A DNA stretch of 14,667 nucleotides from contig JAKFUJ010000087.1 of the NCBI GenBank assembly GCA_021732805.1, positions 1 through 14,667 on the forward strand. Direction: 5' to 3'. This document shows positions 1 through 7,182 of the stretch, piece after piece (within the stretch, counting starts at the first letter, position 1; the number at the start of each line of letters is the position of its first letter). The notes beneath the pieces are model-generated. The model worked only from the letters and a program-made list of their open reading frames with translations, was not told the origin of the DNA and made no database searches. The position numbers and the translations under genes were made by a program. The DNA is from Betaproteobacteria bacterium. Lineage in GTDB: Bacteria; Pseudomonadota; Gammaproteobacteria; Burkholderiales; SG8-41.

Positions 1-1269
1 CAGGTATTCAGCCGGCGGAAAAAACACCGCCATGAAGCGGCGCACGACCAGGTCGTAAATTTTCTGCTGTACTTCATTCAGGCTTTTCGGCGGCTGTGGC
101 GTCGGGATGATCGCGAAGTGATCTGAAATTTTGGTGTTGTCGAAAATGCGTTTATTGGGCTTGATCCATTTGCCCTTGATGATTTCTTTGGCAAACGGTG
201 CGAGTTCAGACACTCCGGCGAGAGCGTTCAGCGTCGTTTTCACGGTCGCCTGGTAATCCTCGGGCAGGTGGCGTGAATCCGTGCGCGGATAAGTCAGCGC
301 CTTGTGCCGCTCGTACAGTTCCTGGGCAATCGACAGCGTGGTTTTGGCCGAAAAGCCGAATTTGCCGTTGGCTTCGCGCTGCAGCGATGTCAGGTCGAAC
401 AGCATCGGCGACAGCTGTGACGACGGTTTGGATTCTTCGGTGACGGTTCCGACCTTGCCGCGGCAGGCCGCGGCAATCTTTTCCGCCGCCGCCTTGTTCC
501 ACAAACGGCTGTCTTTTTTTTCCGCATCCGCTTCGTCGCGCTTGAATGCCGGGTCGAACCAGCGGCCTTCGTAATCGCCGGCCTTGGCGCCGAATGTCGC
601 ACGCACTTCCCAGTAATCGCGGGGGACAAACTTGCGGATTTTCAACTCGCGGTCGGCAACGATCATCAGCGTCGGCGTTTGTACGCGTCCGACGGTGGTC
701 AGGTAAAACCCGCCGCCCTTGCTGTTGAATGCGGTCATCGCACGCGTGCCGTTGATGCCGACCAGCCAGTCGGCTTCACTGCGGCTGCGCGCGTCATCGG
801 CCAGCGGCTGCATTTCGTCGTCTGAACGCAGCTTGGTGAAACCGTCGCGAATGGCGGCCGGCGTCATCGATTGCAGCCACAGCCGGGAGACCGGCTTGCT
901 GGTCTTGGTGGACTGCATGATGTAACGGAAAATCAGTTCGCCTTCACGTCCGGCGTCGCAGGCATTGATCACTGCGGTGATGTCCTTGCGCTTCAGCAGT
1001 TTCGCCAATACTTTCAGGCGAGGCTCGCTTTTGGCGATCGGATTCAGGTCGAAGTGCGGCGGTATGACCGGCAAATTGGCGAATGACCATTTGCCGCGTT
1101 TGACTTCAAATTCTTCAGGGGCTGCAATTTCCAGCAGATGGCCGACCGCGGACGACACCACATAGTCGTCATTTTCAAAATATTCGGCATGTTTGGTGAA
1201 TCCGCCGAGTACGCGTGCGATATCGTTGGCGACCGAAGGTTTTTCCGCGATGATGAGCGTTTTCGCCAT
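1..1269 (-). CDS. topB: DNA topoisomerase III (type IA), N-terminal part, cut by window edge
   Basis: Type IA topoisomerase that cuts one DNA strand through a 5'-phosphotyrosine and passes a strand through, relaxing or decatenating DNA. The 423 visible residues start with MAKTLIIAEKPSVA, a Toprim domain. The acidic Toprim motif is CDAGREGE (residues 104-111), the form typical of topo III rather than the DxDREGE of TopA. The active-site segment ALTYPRTDSR puts the catalytic tyrosine at residue 327, and ISDHFAIIPT (381-390) is also conserved. The C-terminal part lies beyond base 1. The ATG at 1267-1269 is chosen because it begins the conserved N-terminus; no clear Shine-Dalgarno is seen. It reads in the same direction as dprA, 198 bases downstream of it, and has its own candidate promoter. 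Related topo III proteins at this locus are sometimes annotated topA; the motif favours topB. Confidence 0.93.
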   Translation of the reverse strand, partial: MAKTLIIAEKPSVANDIARVLGGFTKHAEYFENDDYVVSSAVGHLLEIAAPEEFEVKRGKWSFANLPVIPPHFDLNPIAKSEPRLKVLAKLLKRKDITAVINACDAGREGELIFRYIMQSTKTSKPVSRLWLQSMTPAAIRDGFTKLRSDDEMQPLADDARSRSEADWLVGINGTRAMTAFNSKGGGFYLTTVGRVQTPTLMIVADRELKIRKFVPRDYWEVRATFGAKAGDYEGRWFDPAFKRDEADAEKKDSRLWNKAAAEKIAAACRGKVGTVTEESKPSSQLSPMLFDLTSLQREANGKFGFSAKTTLSIAQELYERHKALTYPRTDSRHLPEDYQATVKTTLNALAGVSELAPFAKEIIKGKWIKPNKRIFDNTKISDHFAIIPTPQPPKSLNEVQQKIYDLVVRRFMAVFFPPAEYL

Positions 1270-1346
1270 GTAAACCGTTGAATTTGCAGCTTAATTGCCG
1301 CTAGAGATGGGGCGCGAGACCGCCGCGCCATGGAAAAGAGCGCCCG

Positions 1347-1375
1347 ATGATAAGAACAATCCCCGGCCAGCGCAA
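1347..1375 (-). promoter_or_regulatory. Candidate sigma-70 promoter for topB
   Basis: On the minus strand a TTGCGC (-35, bases 1370-1375) is followed after exactly 17 bases by TATCAT (-10, bases 1347-1352, five of six matches to TATAAT). It would start transcription near 1340, giving a leader of about 70 bases. The -35 matches consensus at only three of six positions. Position and spacing are seen; promoter activity is inferred. Confidence 0.45.
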
Positions 1376-1467
1376 GCCGGAAGGTCGTTCGTTTAAAAAG
1401 TGATGGGAGCGTTGCATCACTATCAAGCCCGGTCTGTTTTGCAGAATCAGCCGTTTTCAGCAAACAT

Positions 1468-2553
1468 TCAGGACAAGCGTTGCCATCGCCCTCCGGGCAG
1501 GGCTTCGATCCGGCCCGCCATTTCAAGATCAGTCAAAGCCATATTGAGCGCATTGATGGCAAATCCGCTGCGTTGTTGCAATGTTTCGCTGTCGACCGGA
1601 TCGAAACCGATATGCGTCAGTAACGGATGTTCATCCGCAGCCGCAGTGTTTGACGCGGCGGCTTGTCCGGAAATCTGTACAAGTCCCAGTTCTTCCAGTA
1701 TGTCCTGTGCTGACTCAACCAGCTTGGCGCCCTGTTTGATCAGTGCATGACAACCTTTGGCCAGCGGCGAGTGTATGGAACCGGGAATCGCGAAAACCTC
1801 CCTGCCCTGATCGGCAGCAATACGCGCGGTAATCAACGAGCCGCTGGATATCGCGGCCTCGACGACCAGGCAACCTTTGGATAATCCGCAAATCAGGCGA
1901 TTGCGTCGCGGAAAATTGGCGGCCAGTGGCGGAGTGCCCAACGCAAATTCCGAAATCAATATTCCATCCGCGGCGATGCGGTGCGCCAGTTCGCGATTGC
2001 GCGCCGGGTACACCACATCCAGTCCGGTGCCGACGACGGCGATGGTCGAGCCGGTACCGGCGAGGCCGCCACGATGCGCGGCAGCGTCCACGCCCAGCGC
2101 CAGTCCGCTGACGATGACCAGTCCGGTATTACTCAGTGCCGTGGCGAAGGCTTCGGCGTTGGCAAGGCCCTGCGCAGTGGCATTGCGGCTGCCGACAATG
2201 GCAAAACCGTGCCGGTTCAGCAAATCGCGCCGGCCTTTGACATACAGCAGCGGTGGCGGATCGGGGGTTTCCAGCAAAGCCCGCGGGTAATTCGCATCAG
2301 CCAGCGTGATGATGTGATTGGCCGGATCTTCCAGCCAGGATTCGACGGCACTCCAGCTTGCCGGATCAGCGCCGCCATTGCGTATGGCAATGGCGATTTT
2401 TTCGCTGACAACGCTGCTCAGCTCGCGGTGGCTGGCGGTAAGGATGTTTGCGGGGGTGCCCAGCGCGACCAGCAGTTTGCGCAGTGATTGATGCCCCAGA
2501 CCTTGCAGCAGGGTCAGACGCAGCCAGGCTTCCAGATCCGCGTCGATGAACAT
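1468..2553 (-). CDS. dprA: DNA-processing protein DprA (Smf)
   Basis: DprA binds single-stranded DNA entering during natural transformation and loads RecA on it; it acts in the cytoplasm. The 361 residues show an N-terminal helical (SAM-like) part, then the Rossmann-like core: FAIVGSRNAT (117-126), SGLALGVDAAAHRG (149-162), FPRRNRLICGLS (214-225) and GREVFAIPGSIHSPLAKG (250-267). A C-terminal winged-helix segment (about 305-361, DML1-like) follows a low-complexity linker rich in Ala, Ser and Asn. Length fits the family. The ATG start matches the usual N-terminal length; the upstream GAAG is a weak ribosome binding site. It lies 55 bases downstream of the LysM gene on the same strand, the usual betaproteobacterial pairing. 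Presence does not prove competence, because dprA is also common in non-transformable bacteria. Confidence 0.95.
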   Translation of the reverse strand: MFIDADLEAWLRLTLLQGLGHQSLRKLLVALGTPANILTASHRELSSVVSEKIAIAIRNGGADPASWSAVESWLEDPANHIITLADANYPRALLETPDPPPLLYVKGRRDLLNRHGFAIVGSRNATAQGLANAEAFATALSNTGLVIVSGLALGVDAAAHRGGLAGTGSTIAVVGTGLDVVYPARNRELAHRIAADGILISEFALGTPPLAANFPRRNRLICGLSKGCLVVEAAISSGSLITARIAADQGREVFAIPGSIHSPLAKGCHALIKQGAKLVESAQDILEELGLVQISGQAAASNTAAADEHPLLTHIGFDPVDSETLQQRSGFAINALNMALTDLEMAGRIEALPGGRWQRLS

Positions 2554-2584
2554 CGGATTTGACTTCGGTGTGGAAATGCTGGCA

Positions 2585-2602
2585 GCGGGAACAGGTTCCC
2601 GC
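2585..2602 (-). other. Small perfect hairpin between the LysM gene and dprA
   Basis: GCGGGAA (2585-2591) and TTCCCGC (2596-2602) form a perfect 7-base stem with a 4-base loop, just after the LysM stop codon. There is no T run on the minus strand after it, so it is not a good intrinsic terminator; it could attenuate or protect the 3' end of the LysM message. Confidence 0.35.
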
Positions 2603-2608
2603 CGCGGA

Positions 2609-3745
2609 TCAGGGATTGGTTACGTAATCGGATACGGCAACCGGGCCGCTGGATTCCATCACCAGCGCGAAAGAAGCGCGGTCAAAGGTGCGGAACACCA
2701 TTACCAGGCCGTAGCGCTGGTCAGGCAATTTAGCGATGTCCTGATTGGTGATTGGCTCACCCCGTTCGAGCAGAGTGTCACGCGCCGGAATCGTTTCGCT
2801 GTAATAAGTGCGCGGCGAATCGCTGCCGGACAAGCCGCTGCGGCCGAACAGCGGCGCGGTACGCTGGCTGTAACGCGCAGTGGTCTGACTGCGTTCAATG
2901 GCCAGTACGGTGCCGATCTCGAGTCCGTCTTTGCTGCCCTTGGACAGGGTGACGATGGACAGCGGGCCGGTTTCCTGCAGGCCGCCATAAGTGGAGATGA
3001 TACGGCCCTTGACTGCTTTCTTCGGTCGCTGCGGGACGTAAGCAAAAACCGGCGTTTGTTTGACCAGTGGCAGCAGGCGGTCATCACGGAAAATTTCCAG
3101 CACGGACCTGGTGATTTCAATGGTCGCTACTTCGCCATGTTGGCGGACCTGGGCTTCACCCAGATAAACCGCCTCATAACCGAGAATCTGGTTGTTTTCG
3201 GGATCGACCAGGGGATCACCACGACGGAAAATCTGCCACTGATTGCCTTTGTTTTTACCGAGGCCATGGACGAAAGCGAGATCACCGGGTCCGAGGGTAA
3301 CCCGGCCATCAGCGGTGGCGACAATTTTGGGTGCGCCCTCGAGCTCATCAACACCAACCACCAGTGGTTTGGACAGGAACGGCTCGATCACCGACGGAGA
3401 AATGCTGGGGACGGCGCTGCGTATGCTGGGTTCACTGCGGACCTTGGGTTCCAGCCTGGCGGTTTCGAGCGAAACCAGGTTCAACCGCGGTTCGCCGCCG
3501 CTGCGGTCGAGCACGATGACATCACCCGGATAGATCAGGTGCGGGTTCTTGAGTTGCTCCTGATTCATTTTCCACAGTTCCGGCCAGCGCCACGGCTCCT
3601 TCAGGTAACGTCCGGAAATGCTCCATAAGGTGTCCCCTTTCTGTACCGTATAACGCTCAGGGGCACTGTCCTGCATGGCCGCAGGCTGGGCTGCGACCAG
3701 AGCCGGAGTTATCAACAAAATCAGGGATATAATTGTTTTTCGCAT
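2609..3745 (-). CDS. Exported LysM domain protein
   Basis: Probable periplasmic or envelope protein that binds peptidoglycan through one LysM module. The 378 residues begin with a signal peptide (MRKT, hydrophobic core about 5-18, likely cleavage after ALVAA near 19). The LysM domain spans about 31-79: YTVQKGDTLWSISGRYL and HLIYPGDVIVLD are textbook. The remaining 300 residues carry no catalytic motif I recognise; similar proteins are annotated only as LysM peptidoglycan-binding proteins. The ATG at 3745 is preferred over an in-frame GTG at 3757 because the signal peptide starts there and a strong purine-rich site ends 6 bases upstream. It is the first gene of a likely two-gene unit with dprA and diverges from def, the standard arrangement in betaproteobacteria. 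Precise function is unknown. Confidence 0.9.
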   Translation of the reverse strand: MRKTIISLILLITPALVAAQPAAMQDSAPERYTVQKGDTLWSISGRYLKEPWRWPELWKMNQEQLKNPHLIYPGDVIVLDRSGGEPRLNLVSLETARLEPKVRSEPSIRSAVPSISPSVIEPFLSKPLVVGVDELEGAPKIVATADGRVTLGPGDLAFVHGLGKNKGNQWQIFRRGDPLVDPENNQILGYEAVYLGEAQVRQHGEVATIEITRSVLEIFRDDRLLPLVKQTPVFAYVPQRPKKAVKGRIISTYGGLQETGPLSIVTLSKGSKDGLEIGTVLAIERSQTTARYSQRTAPLFGRSGLSGSDSPRTYYSETIPARDTLLERGEPITNQDIAKLPDQRYGLVMVFRTFDRASFALVMESSGPVAVSDYVTNP

Positions 3746-3751
3746 GTGCAG

Positions 3752-3760
3752 CCCCACCTT
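3752..3760 (-). promoter_or_regulatory. Ribosome binding site of the LysM gene (decides the start)
   Basis: Minus-strand AAGGTGGGG lies 6 bases before the ATG at 3745. The alternative GTG at 3755-3757 falls inside this site, so the ATG is the better start. Confidence 0.6.
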
Positions 3761-3821
3761 AATGTGAGCACCGCCGGCGTACCCGCGCAGAAACAGCAGC
3801 CGACGTAAGAGTTTGGTTTAA

Positions 3822-3850
3822 ATTCTGCATCTAGATGATTAAATTGGCAA
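3822..3850 (-). promoter_or_regulatory. Candidate sigma-70 promoter for LysM gene-dprA
   Basis: Minus strand: TTGCCA (3845-3850, five of six matches to TTGACA), 17-base spacer, CAGAAT (3822-3827, four of six matches to TATAAT). Transcription would start near 3815, about 70 bases before the LysM start codon. It lies in the 112-base divergent region shared with def; no equally good plus-strand promoter for def was found there, only an AT-rich stretch around 3813-3845. Confidence 0.42.
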
Positions 3851-3857
3851 GTTTTTC

Positions 3858-4361
3858 ATGGCTTTACTTCCGATATTGCACTACCCCGATCCGCGGCTGC
3901 ACAAGATAGCGTCGCCGGTGAAGCAGGTAGATGACAAAATACGCAAAATAATCAAAGACATGGCTGAGACCATGTATGCTGCACCAGGCATTGGTTTGGC
4001 CGCAACACAGGTGGATATGCATTTGCGGATTATCGTTATCGATATCTCCGAAACGCATGACCGGCTGCAGGTGTTTATCAACCCGGAAATCACCAGCACC
4101 GAAGGTGAGGCTGAGTGCGAGGAAGGATGTTTGTCGGTACCGGGCATATTCGAAAAAGTCACGCGCGCCGCCACAGTCACGGCCAGGTTTGTGGACGAGC
4201 GCGGGCAACAAAGCACGGTCGAGGCCGATGGCCTGCTGGCGGTTTGCATACAGCATGAAATGGACCATCTGGTCGGGCGGGTTTTTGTCGAGAAACTGTC
4301 CCGTTTGAAGCAGCAGCGCATCGTCGCCAAATTATCCAAACAGCAGCGACAGGCGATGTAG
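3858..4361 (+). CDS. def: Peptide deformylase
   Basis: Metalloenzyme that removes the formyl group from the N-terminal methionine of nascent proteins at the ribosome. All three family motifs are present: GIGLAATQ (44-51, with the conserved Gln 50), EGCLSVPG (89-96, metal ligand Cys 91) and QHEMDHLVG (132-140, metal ligands His 133 and His 137, catalytic Glu 134). The length of 167 residues is normal for a type 1 bacterial enzyme. The ATG start fits the usual N-terminus ([13 protein letters not shown]); the upstream GGCAAG is a weak ribosome binding site. It is first in a plus-strand run with fmt, whose product adds the formyl group that Def removes, so the two steps of the formylation cycle are encoded together. 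Confidence 0.97.
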   Translation: MALLPILHYPDPRLHKIASPVKQVDDKIRKIIKDMAETMYAAPGIGLAATQVDMHLRIIVIDISETHDRLQVFINPEITSTEGEAECEEGCLSVPGIFEKVTRAATVTARFVDERGQQSTVEADGLLAVCIQHEMDHLVGRVFVEKLSRLKQQRIVAKLSKQQRQAM

Positions 4362-4406
4362 CGTTCAGCAACGCTGGGCGCCTGCTTCCAAATTGAAAAT
4401 CCCGTT

Positions 4407-5330
4407 TTGAAAATTATTTGTGCAGGCACGCCAGCGTTCGCCGCCACCGCCTTGACCGCATTGCTCGACAACGGTCATCAGGTGGTGCATGTGCTGACGC
4501 AACCCGACCGCCCCGCCGGGCGTGGCCTCAAATCGCAGGCATCTGCAGTAAAACAACTCGCGCTGGCCCGGGGATTGCCGCTCAGTCAGCCGGTCACGCT
4601 CAAGGACGACGCAGTGGTTGCAACGCTTAAACGGCTGAACGCTGAAATCATGGTGGTTGCAGCGTATGGATTGATGATTCCGGAAGCCCTGCTGCAAATG
4701 CCGCCGCGCGGCTGCGTGAATATTCATGCATCGTTATTGCCGCGCTGGCGCGGTGCGGCGCCGATCCAGCGTGCGATACTGGCTGGCGATCGCGAAACAG
4801 GCGTGACCATCATGCAGATGGATGCCGGACTGGATACCGGCGCCATGCTGCTGGCGCAAAGGGTTGCCATTGCACCCGGGGACACCGCGCAGACACTGCA
4901 CGACAAACTGGCCGCAACCGGTGCGCAACTGCTGCTGCGCGTGTTGCAGGAACAGCTTCAGCCCGTGGTGCAGGACGACACGCAGGCAAGCTACGCTGCA
5001 AAAATAAGCAAAGTTGAAGCGCATATCGACTGGACGCGTTCAGCCATTGAAATCGACCTCCAGATTCGTGCTTTCCATCCGGCGCCCGGCGCCTATACAA
5101 CATGGAACGGGCAGGTTCTGAAAATCTGGCGTGCCGAACCGGTTGTCGACGCTGCTTCTGACCCTGTCGCCGGCACTGTGGTGCATGCGGACAACAACGG
5201 CGTGGTCGTTGCAACAGGTGCCGGCAGCATCCGTCTGCTCGAGTTGCAACGCGCCGGCGGTAAGCGACTCGCGCCTAGACAGTTTCTGGCGGGCACCCCT
5301 ATCGACGCAGGCACACGCTTTGAAGCCTGA
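4407..5330 (+). CDS. fmt: Methionyl-tRNA formyltransferase
   Basis: Transfers a formyl group from 10-formyl-tetrahydrofolate to Met-tRNAi, making the bacterial initiator tRNA. The 307 residues show the N-terminal formyltransferase fold with GTPAFAA (7-13), the catalytic site NIHASLLPRWRGAAPIQ (105-121, Asn 105 and His 107) and MDAGLDTGAML (138-148, Asp 143). The C-terminal tRNA-binding domain follows with AFHPAPGAYT (222-231). Length matches the family. The start is a TTG at 4407-4409: no ATG or GTG lies in frame close upstream and the conserved KIICAGTP follows at once. No clear Shine-Dalgarno is visible, so translation may depend partly on coupling to def, which ends 45 bases earlier. rsmB follows after 18 bases. 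Confidence 0.96.
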   Translation: MKIICAGTPAFAATALTALLDNGHQVVHVLTQPDRPAGRGLKSQASAVKQLALARGLPLSQPVTLKDDAVVATLKRLNAEIMVVAAYGLMIPEALLQMPPRGCVNIHASLLPRWRGAAPIQRAILAGDRETGVTIMQMDAGLDTGAMLLAQRVAIAPGDTAQTLHDKLAATGAQLLLRVLQEQLQPVVQDDTQASYAAKISKVEAHIDWTRSAIEIDLQIRAFHPAPGAYTTWNGQVLKIWRAEPVVDAASDPVAGTVVHADNNGVVVATGAGSIRLLELQRAGGKRLAPRQFLAGTPIDAGTRFEA

Positions 5331-5336
5331 CGTTTC

Positions 5337-5340
5337 GAGG
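5337..5340 (+). promoter_or_regulatory. Ribosome binding site of rsmB (decides a TTG start)
   Basis: GAGG ends 8 bases before the TTG at 5349 and 14 bases before the next in-frame ATG at 5355. The spacing favours TTG. Confidence 0.5.
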
Positions 5341-5348
5341 CTGTCGGG

Positions 5349-6638
5349 TTGAGCATGGAACGTGTTCAGTGTCTGGCAACAGGCACCGTATCCCGCGTGC
5401 TGAGCGGGCGCAGCCTTGATGCCGAACTCGCGGCGACCTGGCGCGATGAGCCCACGCTGATCCCGCAGGAGCGCGGCGCGGTACAGGATCTGAGCTACGG
5501 TGTTTTGCGCCATCTCGGTTTTCTTGAAGCCATCCTCGGCCAGTTGCTGCACCGGCCGCCGACTGATGTGCTGGTGCGTCACCTGTTGCAGGTCGCGATC
5601 TACCAACTGCTCTACAGCAAGGCGCGTCCGTACACCATCGTCGATCATGCGGTGCCGGCTTGCGCGCAACTGGGATTTCCGCAGGCCCAGGGTCTGGTCA
5701 ATGCGGTCCTGCGCAATTTTTTGCGCCGCCGCGCGGAGCTTGAAACAGTCGCTGTCACGACTGACGCCGGACGTTATTCCTACCCGCCATGGTGGATCAC
5801 CAAACTGGCGACACAGTTTCCGCAGGACTATCGTGAAATTCTCGAAGCCGGCAATGTCAGGCCGCCGTTGACGCTGCGCGTCAACCGTCGCCGCATGTTG
5901 CGCGATGATTATCTGGAAGTGCTGGCGACAGCCGGGATTGTCGGAACTCCCGTGGGCCGGCAAGGCGTAATCATCGACAAACCGCGGCCGGTGGCGCAGA
6001 TCCCCGGCTTTTCCGGCGGAATGGTATCGGTGCAGGATGCCGGCGCCCAGTTCGCGGCCGAATTGCTGGATGTCGCGGATGGCATGCGCGTGCTGGATGC
6101 CTGCGCAGCGCCCGGCGGGAAAACCGCGCACTTGCTGGAACTCGCCGACCTTGAACTGACGGCAGCTGATATCGACGCGGAGCGCCTGCTGCGGGTTGCG
6201 GACAATCTGACAAGGCTGTCATTGCAGGCGCGGCTGTTGCAAGCCGATGCCGGGCTGCCGGAACAGTGGCGCGATGCCGGCACCTTTGATCGCATACTGG
6301 CTGATGTGCCGTGCACGGCATCGGGCGTGGTTCGTCGCCATCCCGACATCAAATGGCTGCGTCAGCGCAGCGATATTGCAGCCCTGGTCGTCCGCCAATC
6401 GCACATTCTCGACACGCTTTGGCAGTTGTTGGGCAGTGGTGGTAAATTGCTGTATGCAACCTGCTCCGTTTTTGACGAGGAAAACGACCGGCAGGTCGAA
6501 CAATTCATTGCCCGTCATCCCGATGCCCGGCGACTTTCCCTTCCGCTGCCCGACAGCGGAATAAAACATATCGAAGGCCAACTGTTTCCCGACGCCGCGC
6601 ATGACGGTTTTTTCTACGCCCTTCTGGAAAAAGTTTAA
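5349..6638 (+). CDS. rsmB: 16S rRNA (cytosine-967-C5)-methyltransferase RsmB
   Basis: S-adenosylmethionine-dependent enzyme that methylates C967 of 16S rRNA. The 429 residues show an N-terminal NusB-like RNA-binding domain (about 1-135, with LLQVAIYQLLY and VNAVLRNFLRR) and a C-terminal Rossmann methyltransferase. SAM motif I is DACAAPGGKTAHLLEL (250-265). The two NOL1/NOP2/Sun cysteines are present: Cys 322 in ADVPCTASGVVRRHPDIKW and the catalytic Cys 372 in YATCSVFDEEN. The Val in DVPC replaces the usual Ala, a mild change. Length is normal. TTG at 5349 is preferred on ribosome-binding-site spacing; an ATG two codons later is the alternative. The 3' end overlaps the DUF4390 gene by 38 bases, so the two are probably translationally coupled. 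Confidence 0.96.
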   Translation: MSMERVQCLATGTVSRVLSGRSLDAELAATWRDEPTLIPQERGAVQDLSYGVLRHLGFLEAILGQLLHRPPTDVLVRHLLQVAIYQLLYSKARPYTIVDHAVPACAQLGFPQAQGLVNAVLRNFLRRRAELETVAVTTDAGRYSYPPWWITKLATQFPQDYREILEAGNVRPPLTLRVNRRRMLRDDYLEVLATAGIVGTPVGRQGVIIDKPRPVAQIPGFSGGMVSVQDAGAQFAAELLDVADGMRVLDACAAPGGKTAHLLELADLELTAADIDAERLLRVADNLTRLSLQARLLQADAGLPEQWRDAGTFDRILADVPCTASGVVRRHPDIKWLRQRSDIAALVVRQSHILDTLWQLLGSGGKLLYATCSVFDEENDRQVEQFIARHPDARRLSLPLPDSGIKHIEGQLFPDAAHDGFFYALLEKV

Positions 6639-7182
6639 ATTCTCGGCGCTGCTGCTGGCATTTGCGTTGGCGGCGCCCTTGCCGCTTGCGGCGCAACACC
6701 ATGGCATAGACGTGCGCCAGGCCACAGTCGCCGTGGCGGATGATCATTACCTGCTCGAAGCCAATATCGACATCGTGCTGTCGGCGCCGCTGGAAGATGC
6801 GCTGCACAAAGGGATTGCGCTTTATTTCCTGCTTGAATTCGAGATGGTGCGTTCGCGCTGGTACTGGTTCAACGACAAGCCCGTATCGCGTCAGCAGCAA
6901 TATCGTTTGCAGTTCAATGCGCTGACGCGGCAGTACCGCATCGGCATCGGCGGGTTCTACCAGAATTTCCCGACGCTGGGCGAAGCGCTGCAGGTGATGA
7001 GCAAAGTTCGGCGACGCGAAGACATAGAACCCGGAACCCTGAGCAAAGGCACCAGCTACACGGCGGGCCTGCGCCTGCGGCTGGATATCTCGCAACTGCC
7101 CAAACCCTTCAATCTGAATGCGCTGGGTTCCCGTGAATGGAGCCTGGGCTCGGACTGGGTTCGCTGGACGGTGTCGCCATGA
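6601..7182 (+). CDS. Exported DUF4390 protein
   Basis: Protein of 193 residues resembling the DUF4390 family, a short envelope protein usually encoded just before the ntrY-like kinase in betaproteobacteria. It has a basic start (WKKFK), a hydrophobic stretch at about 14-30 and a likely signal cleavage after PLAA, predicting a periplasmic product. The body is mostly beta-type, with the conserved aromatic stretch RSRWYWFNDKP and a C-terminal WSLGSDWVRW. Function is unknown; a role in signal input to the adjacent kinase is plausible from context only. The ATG at 6601 lies inside rsmB (38-base overlap); no better in-frame start would keep the signal peptide. Its TGA stop overlaps the ATG of ntrY in an ATGA, so coupling continues downstream. 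Confidence 0.87.
   Translation: MTVFSTPFWKKFKFSALLLAFALAAPLPLAAQHHGIDVRQATVAVADDHYLLEANIDIVLSAPLEDALHKGIALYFLLEFEMVRSRWYWFNDKPVSRQQQYRLQFNALTRQYRIGIGGFYQNFPTLGEALQVMSKVRRREDIEPGTLSKGTSYTAGLRLRLDISQLPKPFNLNALGSREWSLGSDWVRWTVSP

Noticed and set aside
1044..1526. Minus-strand 160-codon frame spanning topB, the gap and the dprA end
   Set aside because: It overlaps topB and dprA coding sequence on the same strand in another frame, its protein looks like a shifted reading of both, and it bears no resemblance to smg/DUF494.
2546..3628. Plus-strand 360-codon frame opposite the LysM gene
   Set aside because: Antisense shadow caused by GC-rich codon bias; the minus strand has a signal peptide and a clear LysM domain.
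5040..6131. Minus-strand 363-codon frame opposite fmt and rsmB
   Set aside because: Runs across two genes with firm motifs on the plus strand and has no recognisable domain.
7137..7178. Longer N-terminus for ntrY
   Set aside because: It would overlap DUF4390 by 46 bases; the ATG at 7179 forms a typical ATGA coupling and precedes the first membrane segment by a normal distance.
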